A DNA stretch of 64,000 bases from Anoplolepis gracilipes (GCF_047496725.1 NC_132974.1:4037501-4101500), one strand, 5' to 3'. Shown: positions 12,691 through 25,845, counted from the stretch's first letter. Numbers and translations: made by a program. The notes: generated by a model from the letters alone, not told the origin.

Positions 12691-13245
12691 ATTCAGGAAT
12701 CCGTGTAGCCGGCGGCTAGTACGACTACAGATACGCGTTTTATTTAATGGGCCTTAACATCCTGACGGAGGACAATCAACCGTGAGATCCGCAATGCGGC
12801 GTCTCGATTTCCGCGCGCCCGAGCAACAAGCCATCAAGCAACGAACGTCCGGGACTTGAGATCTTTAGCAAGGCCAGACCGCCCCTGGCTACCCTGGAGT
12901 TCTCTCCCTCCGCTGCCGCATCCCTGAAAAAATAATTAATTTATGCTAACGAATGAGAAGCGTAACGGCTGGCGCTCTTAAATTCGCGCCATTGAGCGAC
13001 CAAGTGTCCGTAAGTCCCTTCTGCGAACGAGAGCGTTCCTCTTCTCTCTTCCCGCTCTTTTCCTCTCGCTCGACTGGTTTCCGTCGAACTGTTCGAAACT
13101 GGTTGCAACCCAAGGGACGCGGACACTCCCGAGATCCAGGAGAGCAAAGCGGAAACGAGCGGAAGAGTAAAGGATTGAGATCGGGCCGAGTCCTTGAGGA
13201 GAAGAGAGTAGATCTCTCCATAATTAATTTTATTATTAGAAATTA
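12691..13245. other. CpG-rich block with both strands open
   Basis: Overlapping open frames of 91-105 codons on both strands reflect the scarcity of A/T-rich stops in this block. None shows a domain. No gene called. Confidence 0.45.
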
Positions 13246-13322
13246 AATCGCAATTCACAACGAATTCTGTTTATTTCTCGAACAATAACTTTTGCGATTA
13301 CTTACTGATTTACAATGAAGCT

Positions 13323-13717
13323 ACACTCAAAAAAATGATCTTGCAACTTCAACAAAAATTTTCTAGGTGTAAAAAATTAACTGAAACAGATAAATTATTA
13401 GCAAATGCTGTGATACTGCATATATTTTGCACTTAATTTAAATGACAGAGACAGAATTTATATCTGTACTATTAGTTTAATTTAGACAGAAAATTTTTCA
13501 ATGATGCTTATCTTTAAGGCCTATTGTCGAGGACAATTTTATTTGTGTTTAATATTTGGCAATGGGATCTAAATTTTCTACAGGTATTGCTAGAATATTG
13601 CTGCTTATAAATTCTATACGTGACAAACAATATTCTAACAGATACAAAAAGTAGCGATAAATTTTAATTGAGACATCTAGAAATCTATCTATATTAGCAA
13701 CATATTTTTTTGAGTGT
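13323..13717. mobile_element. Non-autonomous DNA transposon (MITE-like), 395 bp
   Basis: Inverted ends: the left end reads ACACTCAAAAAAATGATCTTGC without its last bases, and the right end, reverse-complemented, gives ACACTCAAAAAAATATGTTGC. About 18 of 21 positions agree after small shifts. The interior has no open frame and is AT-rich. I could not identify a clean target duplication, so the superfamily is unassigned. It is a short defective element dependent on a transposase elsewhere, if still mobile at all. Confidence 0.65.
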
Positions 13718-14390
13718 GTAAACCGTAAAAATTATGACATTTTTTAAAATAAATAATTAATATTGTAGATATTATATTTATAGAAGATATGCTTTTTTTC
13801 TAATCTTTTAAACTTTAATTATGCGTATAGAAAATTTTTCAAGCATCAGCGAATGTATTATTAGTTATTCCGACAATAGCGGTGAATGCTTTAAGACCTT
13901 TTCAGAAATATTCGTTATCGTTCTCGCTTAATTTCTTCTCTCAGGAAAATTAAGTCGAATTCAGGTGCAACCGCCCGAATATAACTCATTGTCAGTAACA
14001 ATGCGTCGTTGCAAGGACAGCTTAGACTTTTTTTCTTTCATTTTTTACGCTATAAAACTATTTTTTTCAAAAGAAATCTGAAATCTTTATCTTTCTTTAC
14101 ATACGTCTACTATTCATCTTGCCAACAAATTTTATCGATGCAAGTTATATTTAAGCACAAGATTTTTACGACTATGAAATATATACAGGCGCGAAAATTA
14201 ATACAGCATCTTTAAAAAATAATGCAGTAAATTTTTACTGAAGCTTTAATCTGTAATTTTGAAGATACAATAATTAGAAAGCTTAGACTCTGTACAATAT
14301 CTAAAAGTAATCTCTTCGTCAGATTAGATCACGCGAACGAAAACTTAGTTACATCGCAAACAACGCGTAAATTGCTGTGCTGCTTTAAGC
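13718..14390. other. AT-rich linker
   Basis: A/T-rich with a short 68-codon frame (14009-14215) of Phe/Lys/Ile composition and no motif. Nothing recognised. Confidence 0.5.
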
Positions 14391-14720
14391 ATTGCAGTGA
14401 TTGAAGGGAGCCACTCGAAAGTTACTCCCTCGGCTCCACGAAATTTTACACAGGGCACATCCGGGGAGGGAAGCAGCCCGGTGTGACGGTGGGGGGTGCG
14501 AGATGGGAATTTTATAACGAATAAAATTTTAAGCGCCTTATAAAACCCGGCAAGTGTGCACTAGCAGTCTGTAATATGGGCCGTATATCCATGCACCATC
14601 TCGTGTACATAAAGTCCGTCTCTCTTCTTCTGTCGCTTCCTTCTGAACTCCCTTCCTGCCATTCGCACATCCTCTCTAGCCCCCGCCATGGTTCTTCCTC
14701 TTTATACATTCTTCGTAATA
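14391..14720. other. GC-richer block
   Basis: GC-richer, including a G-rich run near 14488-14500 and a C/T-rich stretch at 14615-14700. Short open frames on both strands are not protein-like. Confidence 0.4.
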
Positions 14721-15520
14721 TTTATTATTTTATATGTGCTTTGTTTATTATTTCGCTACGATACAACATAGAATCTACACAATTTTAATGAGCCAGTATT
14801 ATATAGCGGGCTTTTCAATGATTGTGCATATTCGCGAATTTCTGCAATATAATATGCATATAATGAGCATATAAAATAATGACGGAATAATAGTTAAAAT
14901 TTTATGCGAAACATTCTAAATATAAATGGCTAATTAAAAATTGATTTTATTGTTAATCTAATTTTAAAAATTTGAGAATTTAAGTCCCATCAAAATCTAA
15001 TATTTTTATAATATTATTGCCGTTGTGTTGACTCTTAATTACGATAAATAATCCAGGTATGCGTAAAACGCAACCGATTTCAAACCCAATTTTCCAACAG
15101 CACCTAACAGACACTTAGAATTGAATTAAGAATCTCGTATGCAACATGCTTTTTTATATACGAGAGTACGCGCGTGCATTGCAACTTAATGATATTTTGG
15201 AATGTAAAAATGCTCTCGGCCTAGCTAGACTCTAATTGGCTGACCGGCTATTTCTCTATGAAGAGAACTTCGGTGGCGAGAGTAAATGTATATGTTATCC
15301 ATCTTTCCTTGAGGCCACGTTTCCGAGCAAATAAGGCCAGTAATCTCCTCCCTTCCTCTCTATTTATTCGCGATTTCCTGCGTTTGCATACTATAGTTGC
15401 GTACAATGTGTTTCTCTATCGAGATGTGAAATAGCCAAAGGATATAGTAATCTTTTGTTTACGACGAAGATATAACATCGAGATAAAAGACAATTAAAAT
15501 AATTTTATTAATATACTATA
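14721..15520. other. AT-rich linker with a small GC-richer pocket
   Basis: A GC-richer pocket lies at about 15210-15400. No gene or repeat recognised. Confidence 0.5.
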
Positions 15521-15524
15521 TAAT

Positions 15525-15910
15525 CAGAGTGTTTGCTTCCTGAAAACACATGGAAAACCTTGAATTCTCAGGGATTTCTTTTTTCTTTTATCTATTCAAA
15601 TTCTTAATATAATATTGAATATGAAATACATATTCTTTGCAATTTTTAATGATAAAAAAATTAAAATTTTATGCAAGTAAAAAATGCTTATGAAAGTTAT
15701 TCAATTTTTTACTATATTTATAAATCTAGCACTTGAAATTAAGAGACTTGTGTTTTTATAAATGAAAAATATTGGAAAACGTATGAAAAAAAAAGTTTTT
15801 ACAGAAAGTTGTATTTAAAAATCTTGCAAATATTCTCTTTACTTGTAACAAAAACATCTGGAAAAACAAAGAATTTTCAAATTTTTTATAAGATATGAAT
15901 AGACACCCTG
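15525..15910. mobile_element. Short DNA-transposon-like element with CAG..CTG ends, 386 bp
   Basis: The left end begins CAGAGTGTTTGCTTCC and the right end, reverse-complemented, begins CAGGGTGTCTATTC. Just inside the left end is sequence of the type GGAAAACCTTGAATTCTCAG, and inside the right end TTTTTCCAGATG, a pattern common in short metazoan elements with CAGGGT termini. Both sides are flanked by ATAAT, a possible 5-bp target duplication, though in such AT-rich DNA it could be chance. No coding capacity. Confidence 0.5.
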
Positions 15911-17030
15911 ATAATAAAATGTGTCAACTTTTAATTCAATAAAATTATTATTAAATTAATTCAATACAATAGAAATGTGAGTACAATTTAAGGCGTAAAT
16001 TTTATTATAAAATTATGCATTATATAAAAATGATATATGCAAATATAAAGTCGACACAAAAAGATAATTTTATTAGATTTAATGTATTTAATATTAGTAA
16101 TTTTAATTTAACTTTCTCTTTCTCTCTTCTCCTTCTTTTTCTGTATGTGTATTTGTGTAGTAAAATTGTCTGCACTCAGAAACTTTATTATTTATTTGCC
16201 AAGAGTGGAAAATGAAAAAAAAAACATTGGGCAAATTAACGCAAGCGATGACAACGTGCAACAGATTTTCACCTCAATAATCAATTATTGTTTTATTGTC
16301 TGTCATCCGATCACTTTGGAATCAGTCTTATGTTAGTATCGATAAATGATGCAGCGCATTATACATGTTACTAAAGATCTATGGGATTTATGAAATTACT
16401 ATTCAGATATATATACCTGACGCATTAATCGTAAGAAAAGAAATTAAAAAAAAAAATATATATATATATCCATATGAAAAAATACTTTTAATAGCAAATT
16501 GCAATGTATCTACTTGTAACATATCCTATTTGTCGCATAAGTATTAAATAAATCCCACACGATACAGCTCGAGAGGACGATGGCGTTATCTCGCGACCAA
16601 GAATCAGCGTGGTACTTTTTAATGATCGGCGAAATAACGTGTCGTTAATAAATTCTTTCACATTCCTTCCAGGCATATATATACAGTGTAACCGATGTAA
16701 CGCCGGCGCTAATGCGTCTAAGACGAGATAATAAATTCCTCCGCGTGGAGAATAAAAATTGCGACGTACGTAACGCACCTGCGGGAAAACACCTGCCGAG
16801 AGAAATAAGATACAAGAGAAGAAGACGTGGTCTCCTGTAAACGCCGTAAAATCTAGATGCTGCTTCACGCAGCCGTACACAGAATGAACGGGCCGTGAAA
16901 TATTTATCGCTCGCTAGTAGATTACGTTTATTTACGATTTTCACCATGATCCATACGTTCAAGAGAATATCATTCAATCGGATATAGCAATAAACTATGT
17001 TCATCGTGACTAAACCGTTTTTATACTCGC
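15911..17030. other. AT-rich linker, then a GC-richer pocket
   Basis: A/T-rich to about 16550, including an A-run joined to (AT)n at 16446-16470, then moderately GC-richer with overlapping minus-strand frames of about 130 codons (16488-17040). These have no motif I recognise. Confidence 0.45.
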
Positions 17031-17720
17031 CATTAAACATGACGCGTTCGGTTTACCTTCGAGAAGAAAGAGCTCCCCGAAAATAGACTAAAATCAGTTT
17101 GGAAGGAACGCGCCTAAGGATCTCGATATTATTCCTCGCGTCCGGTGTTATAAAATTCAGTTATGAGGCCCGGTCGATAAATTCCGATCGGCCTACCGAA
17201 ATTCTGACTTCGAATTCGGATACGAGGCGGCCACCGGGAGCGGTTGCCCCCCCGCGGATACGCCGGACATTATGCCCATATCTTATCTATCATAATTCTC
17301 GGAAAAACCGGCTTGTACCTCCCTTTCTCTCTTTCTCTCTTCTTATATACTTCGCATATATGTGTACGCGCGTACGCATACACGCACACATACGAAAGGC
17401 TCTTATGAGTAGCTAATGTATTAAAATGCATTCTAAACCTGCTCTGACCGATGTCACCAGGGTCAGCATGGGGACCGCAGCTTCTCTTTTTTTTTTTTCC
17501 TGGACCAGTAAATCCGTTTTATCGTCCATTCTAGTGAAGATCATCTCGGTTTCATTTCGGACATAGTCTTTTTCTTTCTCAGTTTTTGTTTCTCTATCTT
17601 TCTCTTTTGGTTTGATCTTTATTTTTCGTTGATTTCTAACTACCGTATCCCTCTTTTCATCGTTTTACGTTTCAGAGATGCATCAAAGCGGTCTCCTTTT
17701 GATACTTGATTGAATTCATT
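17031..17720. other. CpG-rich block, then C/T-rich tail
   Basis: CpG-rich from 17040 to 17420, then T/C-rich with a 12-base T run at 17487-17498. The 105-codon frame at 17099-17416 has no recognised domain. Confidence 0.45.
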
Positions 17721-19140
17721 CAAAAGCCTACATTTTCTTCGTCTTTAAGATTCCAACCGTCATTTGGTGATTGTTGCATTGATCGATGATGGACATATTT
17801 TTCGATGAATTATTTCGCGTTTTGAATAGTATCGCAGACTCACGTAAATATCTTGCAATTCATTATTACAAAAATGTTTAAAAATACACACAAAGTTGTA
17901 TAACTTAAAAATAATAGTATAATATATATAATATGTAATTATACTATTAAAATAATAATACAAACACATACACATAATAGTAACAAGTAAGATAATAAAA
18001 ATATATCATTTTTATTATTATTTTTAGAATTTATTTGATCTTTTACTATTTTTATTAAATTAATGTTTTCATTTTCTAGCACAAGTAGATAATATTATAT
18101 AAGATATTTATGTATTCTATACATAATATCTTATGCATTATATTTTCTTGTATGTTATTTATCGCAAAACATTTATATTTTGAATCGATAATTGTTTTTT
18201 TTATAATTTATATATAAATTCTTTAGCTTGTCGGAATGAAAACGAACAATCATCGCGCTTGGGTGATTTCTTTGCAATAATCTTATTCTTTACAGAGTCA
18301 AATTCTAAGGAACGAGAGTGACAATCTTCACCTGGCCGTTCTTTCTTGTTAAAAGGACAGTGAGGTTTCTTGTTTACACACCTGGATGCTATTGGTGTGA
18401 ATGGTCCATAATAAGAGCGAGTTTACACGTGTGTGCATGCGGTCTCTAGAAACGTTTCCTTGAAAAGCAGGGTATAATCCAAAGATGTGAACGAAAAATT
18501 AAAACAGTCGATTTCTCGCACAGCTTCTTGGTTATAAATAACGCATCTGAAAAACAATTCTTATTTTAGTTTCATGCACAAGTATGGAGCACACAATAAA
18601 ATAAACGAATCTTTCTATAAGTTTTATACGACAATCTATCATACGGTTAATAAACACACGTGGTTGTGGTATATTAAAGAGAAAGTTCGTATATGCAACA
18701 TTCAAATAATTATTTTGAATCTTCCTGCAAGATTAGAAAATCGCCGCTTCATTCCTGCGAGGTGAATGGACATCGCGTATTGAAGTCAAATGTTAACGCA
18801 TTGCAGATGCGGAATTATTAGGCCATTAAGCGATTATCATTAATCGATTCCTCAATAGAACATCAATCGGTTTAAAAAAGTATTGCATAAACATAATTAA
18901 CATTAATTAACATTAATTAATACTTTTTTTTTACTCGATGTACCGTAATACACATTAAAATATAATTACATAATTAAATATAATGTAATTATACAAATTA
19001 TATTAAGTCTTAAAAAAATCCTATCTTCAATTAACTTTTTCTTAATATTTTTATTTATTACCTATTTAAATCTGCTCATTAACATTTGCTTGATTATTTT
19101 CGTTTAAAATCAAGCTTCCATCCTATTTCAAATGTATCGA
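17721..19140. other. AT-rich stretch with a short tandem repeat
   Basis: Mostly A/T. At about 18895-18921 an ATTAACATTAA unit of 11 bases repeats about 2.5 times, and flanking AAAAAAGTATT / AATACTTTTTT arms could fold into a hairpin (about 18873-18931). No gene recognised. Confidence 0.5.
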
Positions 19141-19860
19141 ATTTCAACGGTACGGCAGGAAATTCTCTACATTCCTGATCGTCGAGAGAACAACGATGTC
19201 GCGGTTGCTACCACAGGCAGCGGAGGAAAACCTTCTCGAGTTTCCCTCCCTCTCTCCATTTTCGACTGATCGATCTCTCGATCAGCGGGATCGACGTCCG
19301 ACGATGGTGCATGCGTACGCTCCGGGGAATTGGCTTCAATTTAAAACGAGCCGCGGACACGGCCTAATCACTATATACCGGGGATATTAGCTAATCTCGA
19401 CCAATTAGACGTAATGGCTGGATTAAGACGGGTCGCACACGCATGCTAAAATTGAATATTATATAATCCTCGGACGGAACCATGCCATGTTTCCCACGTG
19501 CGTTATATATCGCGAACTCTCGGCCGTCATTAGCCGCTGACTTCTACCTACCTACGATCGCCGTCGCGGCCGCGTGTGTGGGACTCGAGGAAAACGAGAC
19601 TAACGATCTTCTAGGAGAGCGGAGAGCGATTTTCTGCGCCGCAGAGAACGCCGCGCGGAAAGCTTTTGTTGCGTGGACACGCGCTAACGTCTCACGAGCT
19701 TGTTGCAGGCACCGCGGTAATAGAAAGTAACGTATGTTGTGGAGTGTGGAGGGAGGAAAGGGGCACAGGAAACGAGAAATTCACAAATGGAGATAATAAT
19801 TGTACGAATCGGTTGTTCATTAAAATAAGATTGGAAATAATCGCGTTTCTGCAGGCTCAT
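19141..19860. other. CpG-rich block
   Basis: Several short + strand frames (64-82 codons) with Arg/Ala-rich translations. A CCAATTAGACGTAATGG motif lies near 19400. I see no splice-bounded exon. Non-coding by default. Confidence 0.45.
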
Positions 19861-20054
19861 GAAATTTTTTTTTTTTAGAAGTTAATTAGCGTAAAAAATA
19901 TTTTACAATATATTATACTATTATCGTTGAGAGAATAAGAAACTTAATAATTTTAATAAAATTTGTGACACGAATATATCTGCAAAACTATTATGTAAAT
20001 TTATTTATTACTATAAACGTATTAATTTCAACTAAATTAAAACAATATAAATGT

Positions 20055-20058
<4 letters not shown>

Positions 20059-20106
<48 letters not shown>
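20059..20106. repeat. (AT)n microsatellite
   Basis: About 24 uninterrupted AT units. Confidence 0.95.
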
Positions 20107-20109
<3 letters not shown>

Positions 20110-20361
20110 CGCGGAAGCCTTAGATTAGCCGTAAAGTAATAAAATAGAAGATAATTGCTGACAAGTATATAATAATAGAAGAGACATGTGGAACATTAAT
20201 GCTCACAAAGTTAATTATAGTTATAAAGACAACCGTTACATGAAAGTTCAGCGTAAACAGTTATCGCGAACACACAGCATCGAACAGTGAAATACAATTC
20301 GTAATAATAGGTCAGATCTCCTAGAGAGTTTCAAATAATAGCTTCTAATAATTGATCACAT

Positions 20362-20676
20362 TGACATCAAGAAGACGTTTCTTTGTCGTGTTTCTACCAA
20401 ACTTGTGATATGTATCTTTTCTTGTTACTAACGGCTTTTACAAACGTTACTAATTATTGGAATTTATCGTTAAGTTTTAAGAACATAAGTATCGAATATT
20501 TCACGTCAATCATAGTTAGTTTTTATTGGATTGCACAGTGTGTGTATTATTGTTACTACCTTAGTGAATTTTATAAAGAGGAAAACGATATTGTGAAAAT
20601 GAAGAACTTGCACGTAGATCATAACTCCGATATTCAATTTGGCAGATTGATCTCTATTTTTCTGAAATTGACATGA
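20362..20676 (+). other. Hydrophobic open frame; weak chemoreceptor-like pseudogene candidate
   Basis: An in-frame stretch of about 104 codons without a stop, with no ATG near its start. It contains two hydrophobic segments (around MYLFLLLTAF and SIIVSFYWIAQCVYYCYYL) followed by a polar loop with EENDI. Insect gustatory receptors have a similar hydrophobic helix plus charged loop before their last membrane segment, but I cannot see the diagnostic C-terminal motif, and AT-rich DNA readily gives Phe/Tyr/Ile-rich frames by chance. A second short open stretch in another frame lies just upstream (20162-20286). A protein search would settle it. Treat as unproven. Confidence 0.12.
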
Positions 20677-21230
20677 CATTCTTCAAATGCCATCGTAACT
20701 GTAGACTTATAGACTATTTGTGCAACCTATCATAATCTTTTTCTTTTTGAAGTTATAATGTGTCAACATTATTGGACACATTAAATTTTGATGTCATAAA
20801 TTTTGTTACCGCTTAAAAACTACAAATATTTTGAAGAAATGAATGATAATATAGCGTCGTAAGAAAATGTCATTTTAACGCGATATGTGATAATCAGATT
20901 ATTGGAAAATATCGAAGACTATAATCAGTAACGTTAACAAAAGGCTAACTTGACAAATACCTGTGTTGTCCCCATTTCCGGGGCCCAGGCACGAAAGAGA
21001 CTTACATTAGGTAGATTCCGTGAGAGCGCAGGTTTATCGCTGACTCGATTATCGTACCTGTGCAGCGAGACTGGGTCTAAATACAATAGTAGATAAAGAA
21101 AAATTTCATGTTAACTGCGTCGGGACATCTGTGTTTGCTGTGTCTGCGCCTTCATCAGATCGAGTTTATGAAATAAGTTCCGAAACAAATGACGATGCCG
21201 AAAGGACGTCATTATCGATTGTTTGCAGTA
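20677..21230. other. Unassigned stretch
   Basis: AT-rich, with a small hairpin AATGTGTC-loop-GACACATT at about 20757-20784, then a GC-richer pocket at 20960-21150. No gene recognised. Confidence 0.45.
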
Positions 21231-21233
21231 TTA

Positions 21234-21400
21234 GGGTTATCGCACACAAATTGACATAGCATGTATAGCATAAAACCATCTGAACCAATGAGCATCGAGC
21301 ATTAAGTCGCTATATTGATTTACATAGCATAGCATAAGCAAAAGCTCGATGCCCATGGTCCAGATGGTTTTATGTTATGTCAATTGACGTGCGATAGCCT
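21234..21400. mobile_element. MITE, 167 bp, TTA target duplication (PIF/Harbinger-like)
   Basis: Two long inverted arms (about 21234-21300 and 21343-21400) share TATCGCAC, AATTGACATA, ATAAAACCATCTG and CATCGAGC in mirrored order. The element is flanked by TTA on both sides (21231-21233 and 21401-21403). A 3-bp TTA duplication is the usual mark of PIF/Harbinger elements, though three A/T bases can match by chance. No coding capacity. Confidence 0.7.
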
Positions 21401-21403
21401 TTA

Positions 21404-22350
21404 TACCTTTGATAACTATAATCTAAAATACCTACTATCTTGGAAAGTTGGATGTTTCTTTTTATTATTTGTGAGCATTGAACAAATTTCAATTCGCGAA
21501 TTTGCAGCTTGCAAAGGGACGGTTTAAATAACATGTTTTGAAAATCCCGAAATAGATAAGAAAGGTGAGAAACCATCACACCTTGCGTGTATCGCATGTT
21601 TTATATACAAAACTCGTTTTCTCTCCTGAAAAAATGTGTAGAGGAAGTAATTGAAAACTTTAAAGATAACATAGGCTATAGCGCATGAATTAGAGTTGCT
21701 AGCTAATTTTTCAACCGCGACTATAAAGTGAGATATCTGAACATTTAATCTCGACAAATAATCTTGACTTTGAAGAATTACCATAAAATATTGCTGTATT
21801 CTAGAGACGTTGTTGGATTTTTTCTTTATAGTTAACTGAACAAGTTTCACCGTGTGTTTTACTTTGAAAGTAAACTTTGTATTGTGCAAAAACAAGGAGC
21901 GCTTATTAGAATCTATTTTTCATCGATTTGCCAAAAATAATTGAAACACTAAATTCTACAGAGGACGAATGTTTTTTATAGTAATTGAAACTGCCATATT
22001 TTTGCAATTCTCACGATTCAAGTTTGTAAGTGCCAGTTTCTTTAACGACGGTTAATTTTAAATCGGTTTAAAAGTTCGTCTTGTTCTGAAAAGGAGACGA
22101 AGATATAGTAGTTTAAGCCGAGATTAGATTATAAGATTAACATTAAGAGCCTTTAAAGTTATTTAAAGTTTTCTAAAAATCAGAGAGATGATTGAGCTAT
22201 GTTAGATTAAAATATTAATATTAAATTACTTAAAAAATATAGATTCAAAAATTCCAAACCAAATTTAAAAAAAATGTCAATGCGATAATCCATAAGTCCA
22301 ATAAGCTCTTCGTCAATTCTAGAATTCTGTAATTTAAAAGATGAAAGATT
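21404..22350. other. AT-rich stretch with a chance open frame
   Basis: A 123-codon minus-strand frame (21524-21895) is Ile/Lys/Ser-rich with one hydrophobic run (YVIFKVFNYFLYTFF). I recognise no family. The rest shows nothing. Confidence 0.4.
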
Positions 22351-22975
22351 TTGAGTTGGAGTAATTTCCACGCTTGGATAGGTGCGAATGAGAAACGGAG
22401 AAACAATAGAGACGATAGGAAATTCGTATCGGCAAAGATTCACCGACCTAATCCACTGGCGAAAAGATCTCGAAGCATGCTTTGGTTGGTCGTCGTGCGG
22501 TTTGTCGACGGTCGAACGACAAGCGTTCCCCAAACACAGAGGGACAAGGCCAACCCTCGAGGGTAGCAGGCAACAAGTGACCACAGAGCAGACATATACG
22601 AACAACACCCGTGAGCGCTTTTACTTCCCCCGCTTGCTCTTTCTTTCTCTATCTATCTGTATGTCTTCTTTTCTCTTTTACCTTTGTAGCTGTCGACCAG
22701 CCGGTCGTCGTTCCTCGACGACAATCGATATATCGATCGTCCACGGAAACCCGACGTTATGTCGGGCACACGTGAAAGTAGGAACACTAACGTGTATACA
22801 CACATCGGTGAGGGGACCGAACGGGGACGAGAACGGATCCTTGCCTTACGTGGGTTGTGGTAGGCCACGGACATCCGTTCATCCGTCTTTCGTGCCCTTC
22901 GAAGGTCTGCCATCAATAGTGAACTCTTTCTATCTTGAAGAGCGAGCTATGATTGCGCGAAGGTGAAATATCGTA
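22351..22975. other. CpG-rich block holding the longest open frame (194 codons)
   Basis: The frame at 22382-22966 (+) starts at GTG (first ATG at 22388) and covers the whole block. The minus strand is also open over much of it. The translation lacks domain motifs and includes a Leu/Ser/Phe-rich part derived from a CT-rich tract, so I read the block as non-coding with few stops rather than a gene. Confidence 0.4.
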
Positions 22976-23740
22976 TTACGCATCGTACACCGATTTTTCT
23001 TTCAGTTGATTCTTCTTGCGCTTTCTTCATTTTGAAGATGCATTTTGATACAAATTAAATCCTTATAAATTCTCTTTCAGCAAAATTTTAATTGACGCGA
23101 TAATAAAGAATTTTATTATATTACCGTAAAATATATTGAAAATTGTTTTAATAATTTAAGAAAAAATGAAGAAAAATAAAATTTTAAACTTCAATATATG
23201 TATGCGAACATTAAAATAAACATTTAATATTATATGCAATTAATATTTTAATTAAAATTTGCATGATGTTTTATATTTCATAACATTATATAAAATAAGA
23301 TTCATCTTATTAAGATAAGATTATATATAAATATATTTTAATTTTTTGTTGTAATGTAGTTTTATTTTTAATATATTATTATACTTTTTGCTTTCATTGT
23401 TGCATAATTTTTATTTATTATTTATTTAACTTTATCTTGCGCGACTATTATATATATTATTAATATAATTAAATCTTTACGTATACTTTAAAATCTAATC
23501 ATATAATAAGAGCAAATATAATATATTCTTAATGATTATATATATATATATATAAAGTTAATTTGATCAATGATCTTTATTTGATAATCTATTAAACTTT
23601 TCGAGAATCAAATTTCCTAGCTTATATTCAGAAAGAAATCTCACGCAAAATTCTTTTATATCTTGTCTAATGAAAGATCCACGTTGCGTAAATTTTGGTT
23701 ACTGATCAAATAAAGATATCAGCGATGATAAGATGAAGAC
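22976..23740. other. AT-rich linker
   Basis: A/T-rich with an (AT)n run at about 23537-23554. Nothing recognised. Confidence 0.55.
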
Positions 23741-24395
23741 AGGATGAATGATAGGGAAGAGAGAGAAAGAGCAAAAGAGCTCAGGCGGTAAAAGGGTCGA
23801 AAACCGGAAGTTCGTTAGCCGCGCGGACGGAGGAGACGCGGTGGCCGCTGGCTAAGGGAAAACACCGCCCCCACGACGGTATTTCTTTCGGGTTTTACAC
23901 GGCGGCGTCTCGACGTGGCAATGTTTTAGCGTATTGATCCGTTGGGGGTTTAGTCGAGTCGGTGGTAAGAGAACCAACACGGCTAGAGCCAGCGGGTTAG
24001 TGACGGAGGGGTGGGAGATGGTTGCCGCCACGATGGTGGTAGAACGGTCAACCGGGGCTGCGGGGAGGGGAGGGACGGTAAAAACTGGACGGCGGCACTT
24101 ACTCGCTCATAATCACCCCCCGAGCCACTCCAACCACCCTCGACACTACCCCGGCGTTAGTGCTTCGCTGCACTCTCATCGACACACGTAACGGGTTTCG
24201 TCTTTATGTGGATCTGCTGCGCGCGTGTGTTTGTATCTATGTGTGTACGTATATGCGAGGTAAACACACGAAGGCGACGGACACCCAACCCCAATGTACG
24301 TGCGACGATTAGGAGCCGCGTGCGAGCATTAGCTTCGAATAGTTACGTGCGTTCGGTGGCGGCCGCGGCCGGTCGATCCCGAAATAAGGTGAACT
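23741..24395. other. CpG- and G-rich block
   Basis: G-rich on the + strand (GGCGG, GGGG runs), then TG/CG-rich. Short frames only. No gene called. Confidence 0.45.
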
Positions 24396-25030
24396 GATAT
24401 TTCTGTAGAACAGAAAAGATTGGAATAAACCGCGTATAAAGTATATCCTAAAATTGTACACATACATTTTTATTTATTGTCAATGTTTATATTAAAGTTT
24501 AACTTATTTATATAATTATTTTAACGTTATTGACGATATATTTCGTAGATTCTTGATAACTGTTTGAAAAGTAATTGCATTAATATGTTGCGCAAGTAGA
24601 AAATTAAATTGAATTTTATTCTGAGAATTTCATTGCAGAAAAAAAAATTATGCTTCTATTTAAAATATGCTATTTCCCTTTTATTCCAGTAATAGTCTTT
24701 CAATCTTTCCTTATAAATATTTACACTTTAATTTCTTTCGTTGTGTATTGTGCGAATAGAATAATTTAAAATTTTTACAGAGATATTTTTATTGGAAAAA
24801 AAGAACATTGTATATTATATACAGACAAACATTGTTCTCTTCTATATTTCCTAGTATACACTCCTTCTATTTAAATATGTAAATTTGTCTTGCATTTTTT
24901 ATAAAAAAATTCTTAAATAGAAATAAAAAAGAATTACAGTCTTCAAGGAAGAAAGAACATGGTTTTTATCTTAATAGCCTAATAGCTTTTCCTTTTGTAG
25001 TAAAATTTAATGCAAGAGACCCTTCATCAT
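24396..25030. other. AT-rich linker
   Basis: A/T-rich. No features recognised. Confidence 0.55.
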
Positions 25031-25845
25031 AACGGGAATATAGCAGTGATACCGACGAGGGATCATAATTAACCCCTCGAATCAACACAGCTATTATCAT
25101 TCCCTTCTTGCGATAGTATCGCTTGTTCGATATCTACACGAATTCGCATCCAGTTAGACTTTACTAAAGTTAGAAACTTACTTTGCGATTTTATATAAAT
25201 AATCGTTACATCCAAGGTTACATCAAAACCTTCTCTATCTTTCTTTGGCGAGTCCACGTATCACTCTCGCTCCCTGCAATCGATTTTTACACAAATGTTC
25301 TTACACGCGATCTGAAATCTCGCGCTTCGATCTCTAAAATTTCTGACTTCACGGTTCGCAAAACGGCGAGCATTATCTCGGGGCGAAGAGCAAACATCGG
25401 CTGCGAGCATCATTTCGCGTCGACGTGCATATATGTTACTTAAAGGTAGTAATTCTTAGAAAAAGTTACGAGTTTGCGGTTCTACCGACAACGACGTGGT
25501 GATCGCGAATCGATAGACACCGGCGATAGACGCGGTGTCCAACGCTCGAACGAAACGCCGAAGTCCTACAGAGAAAGTAAGCTGCGAAAGAGAGAGAAAA
25601 GAGCCACCCTCTCGTTACGTATGCACACCCTTAAATAATTGCGGCTCGTTCGCGCAAATTATCCCAGGGTTTCCGCATCCGATCAAAGTAAAATATAATA
25701 ACACGGCTGGTACGTCGCGCGCGTGCGTGCACGTAATGCGAGTTGTCTTTCTCGCCTCGTCTGGGCGATTTGCTTGCGCGCGTTTAGGTCCATGTTCGTG
25801 CGCGGCCGATCGCATCCACATAAGTAGGCTTAGGTATATGAACAC
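25031..25845. other. GC-richer block
   Basis: CpG-containing sequence with open frames of 76-110 codons on both strands, none protein-like. It ends at the left terminus of the following transposon. Confidence 0.45.

Noticed and set aside
22382..22966. 194-codon open frame, the longest in the window
   Set aside because: Begins at a GTG, covers a CpG-rich block that is also open on the other strand, includes a CT-repeat translation and shows no domain.
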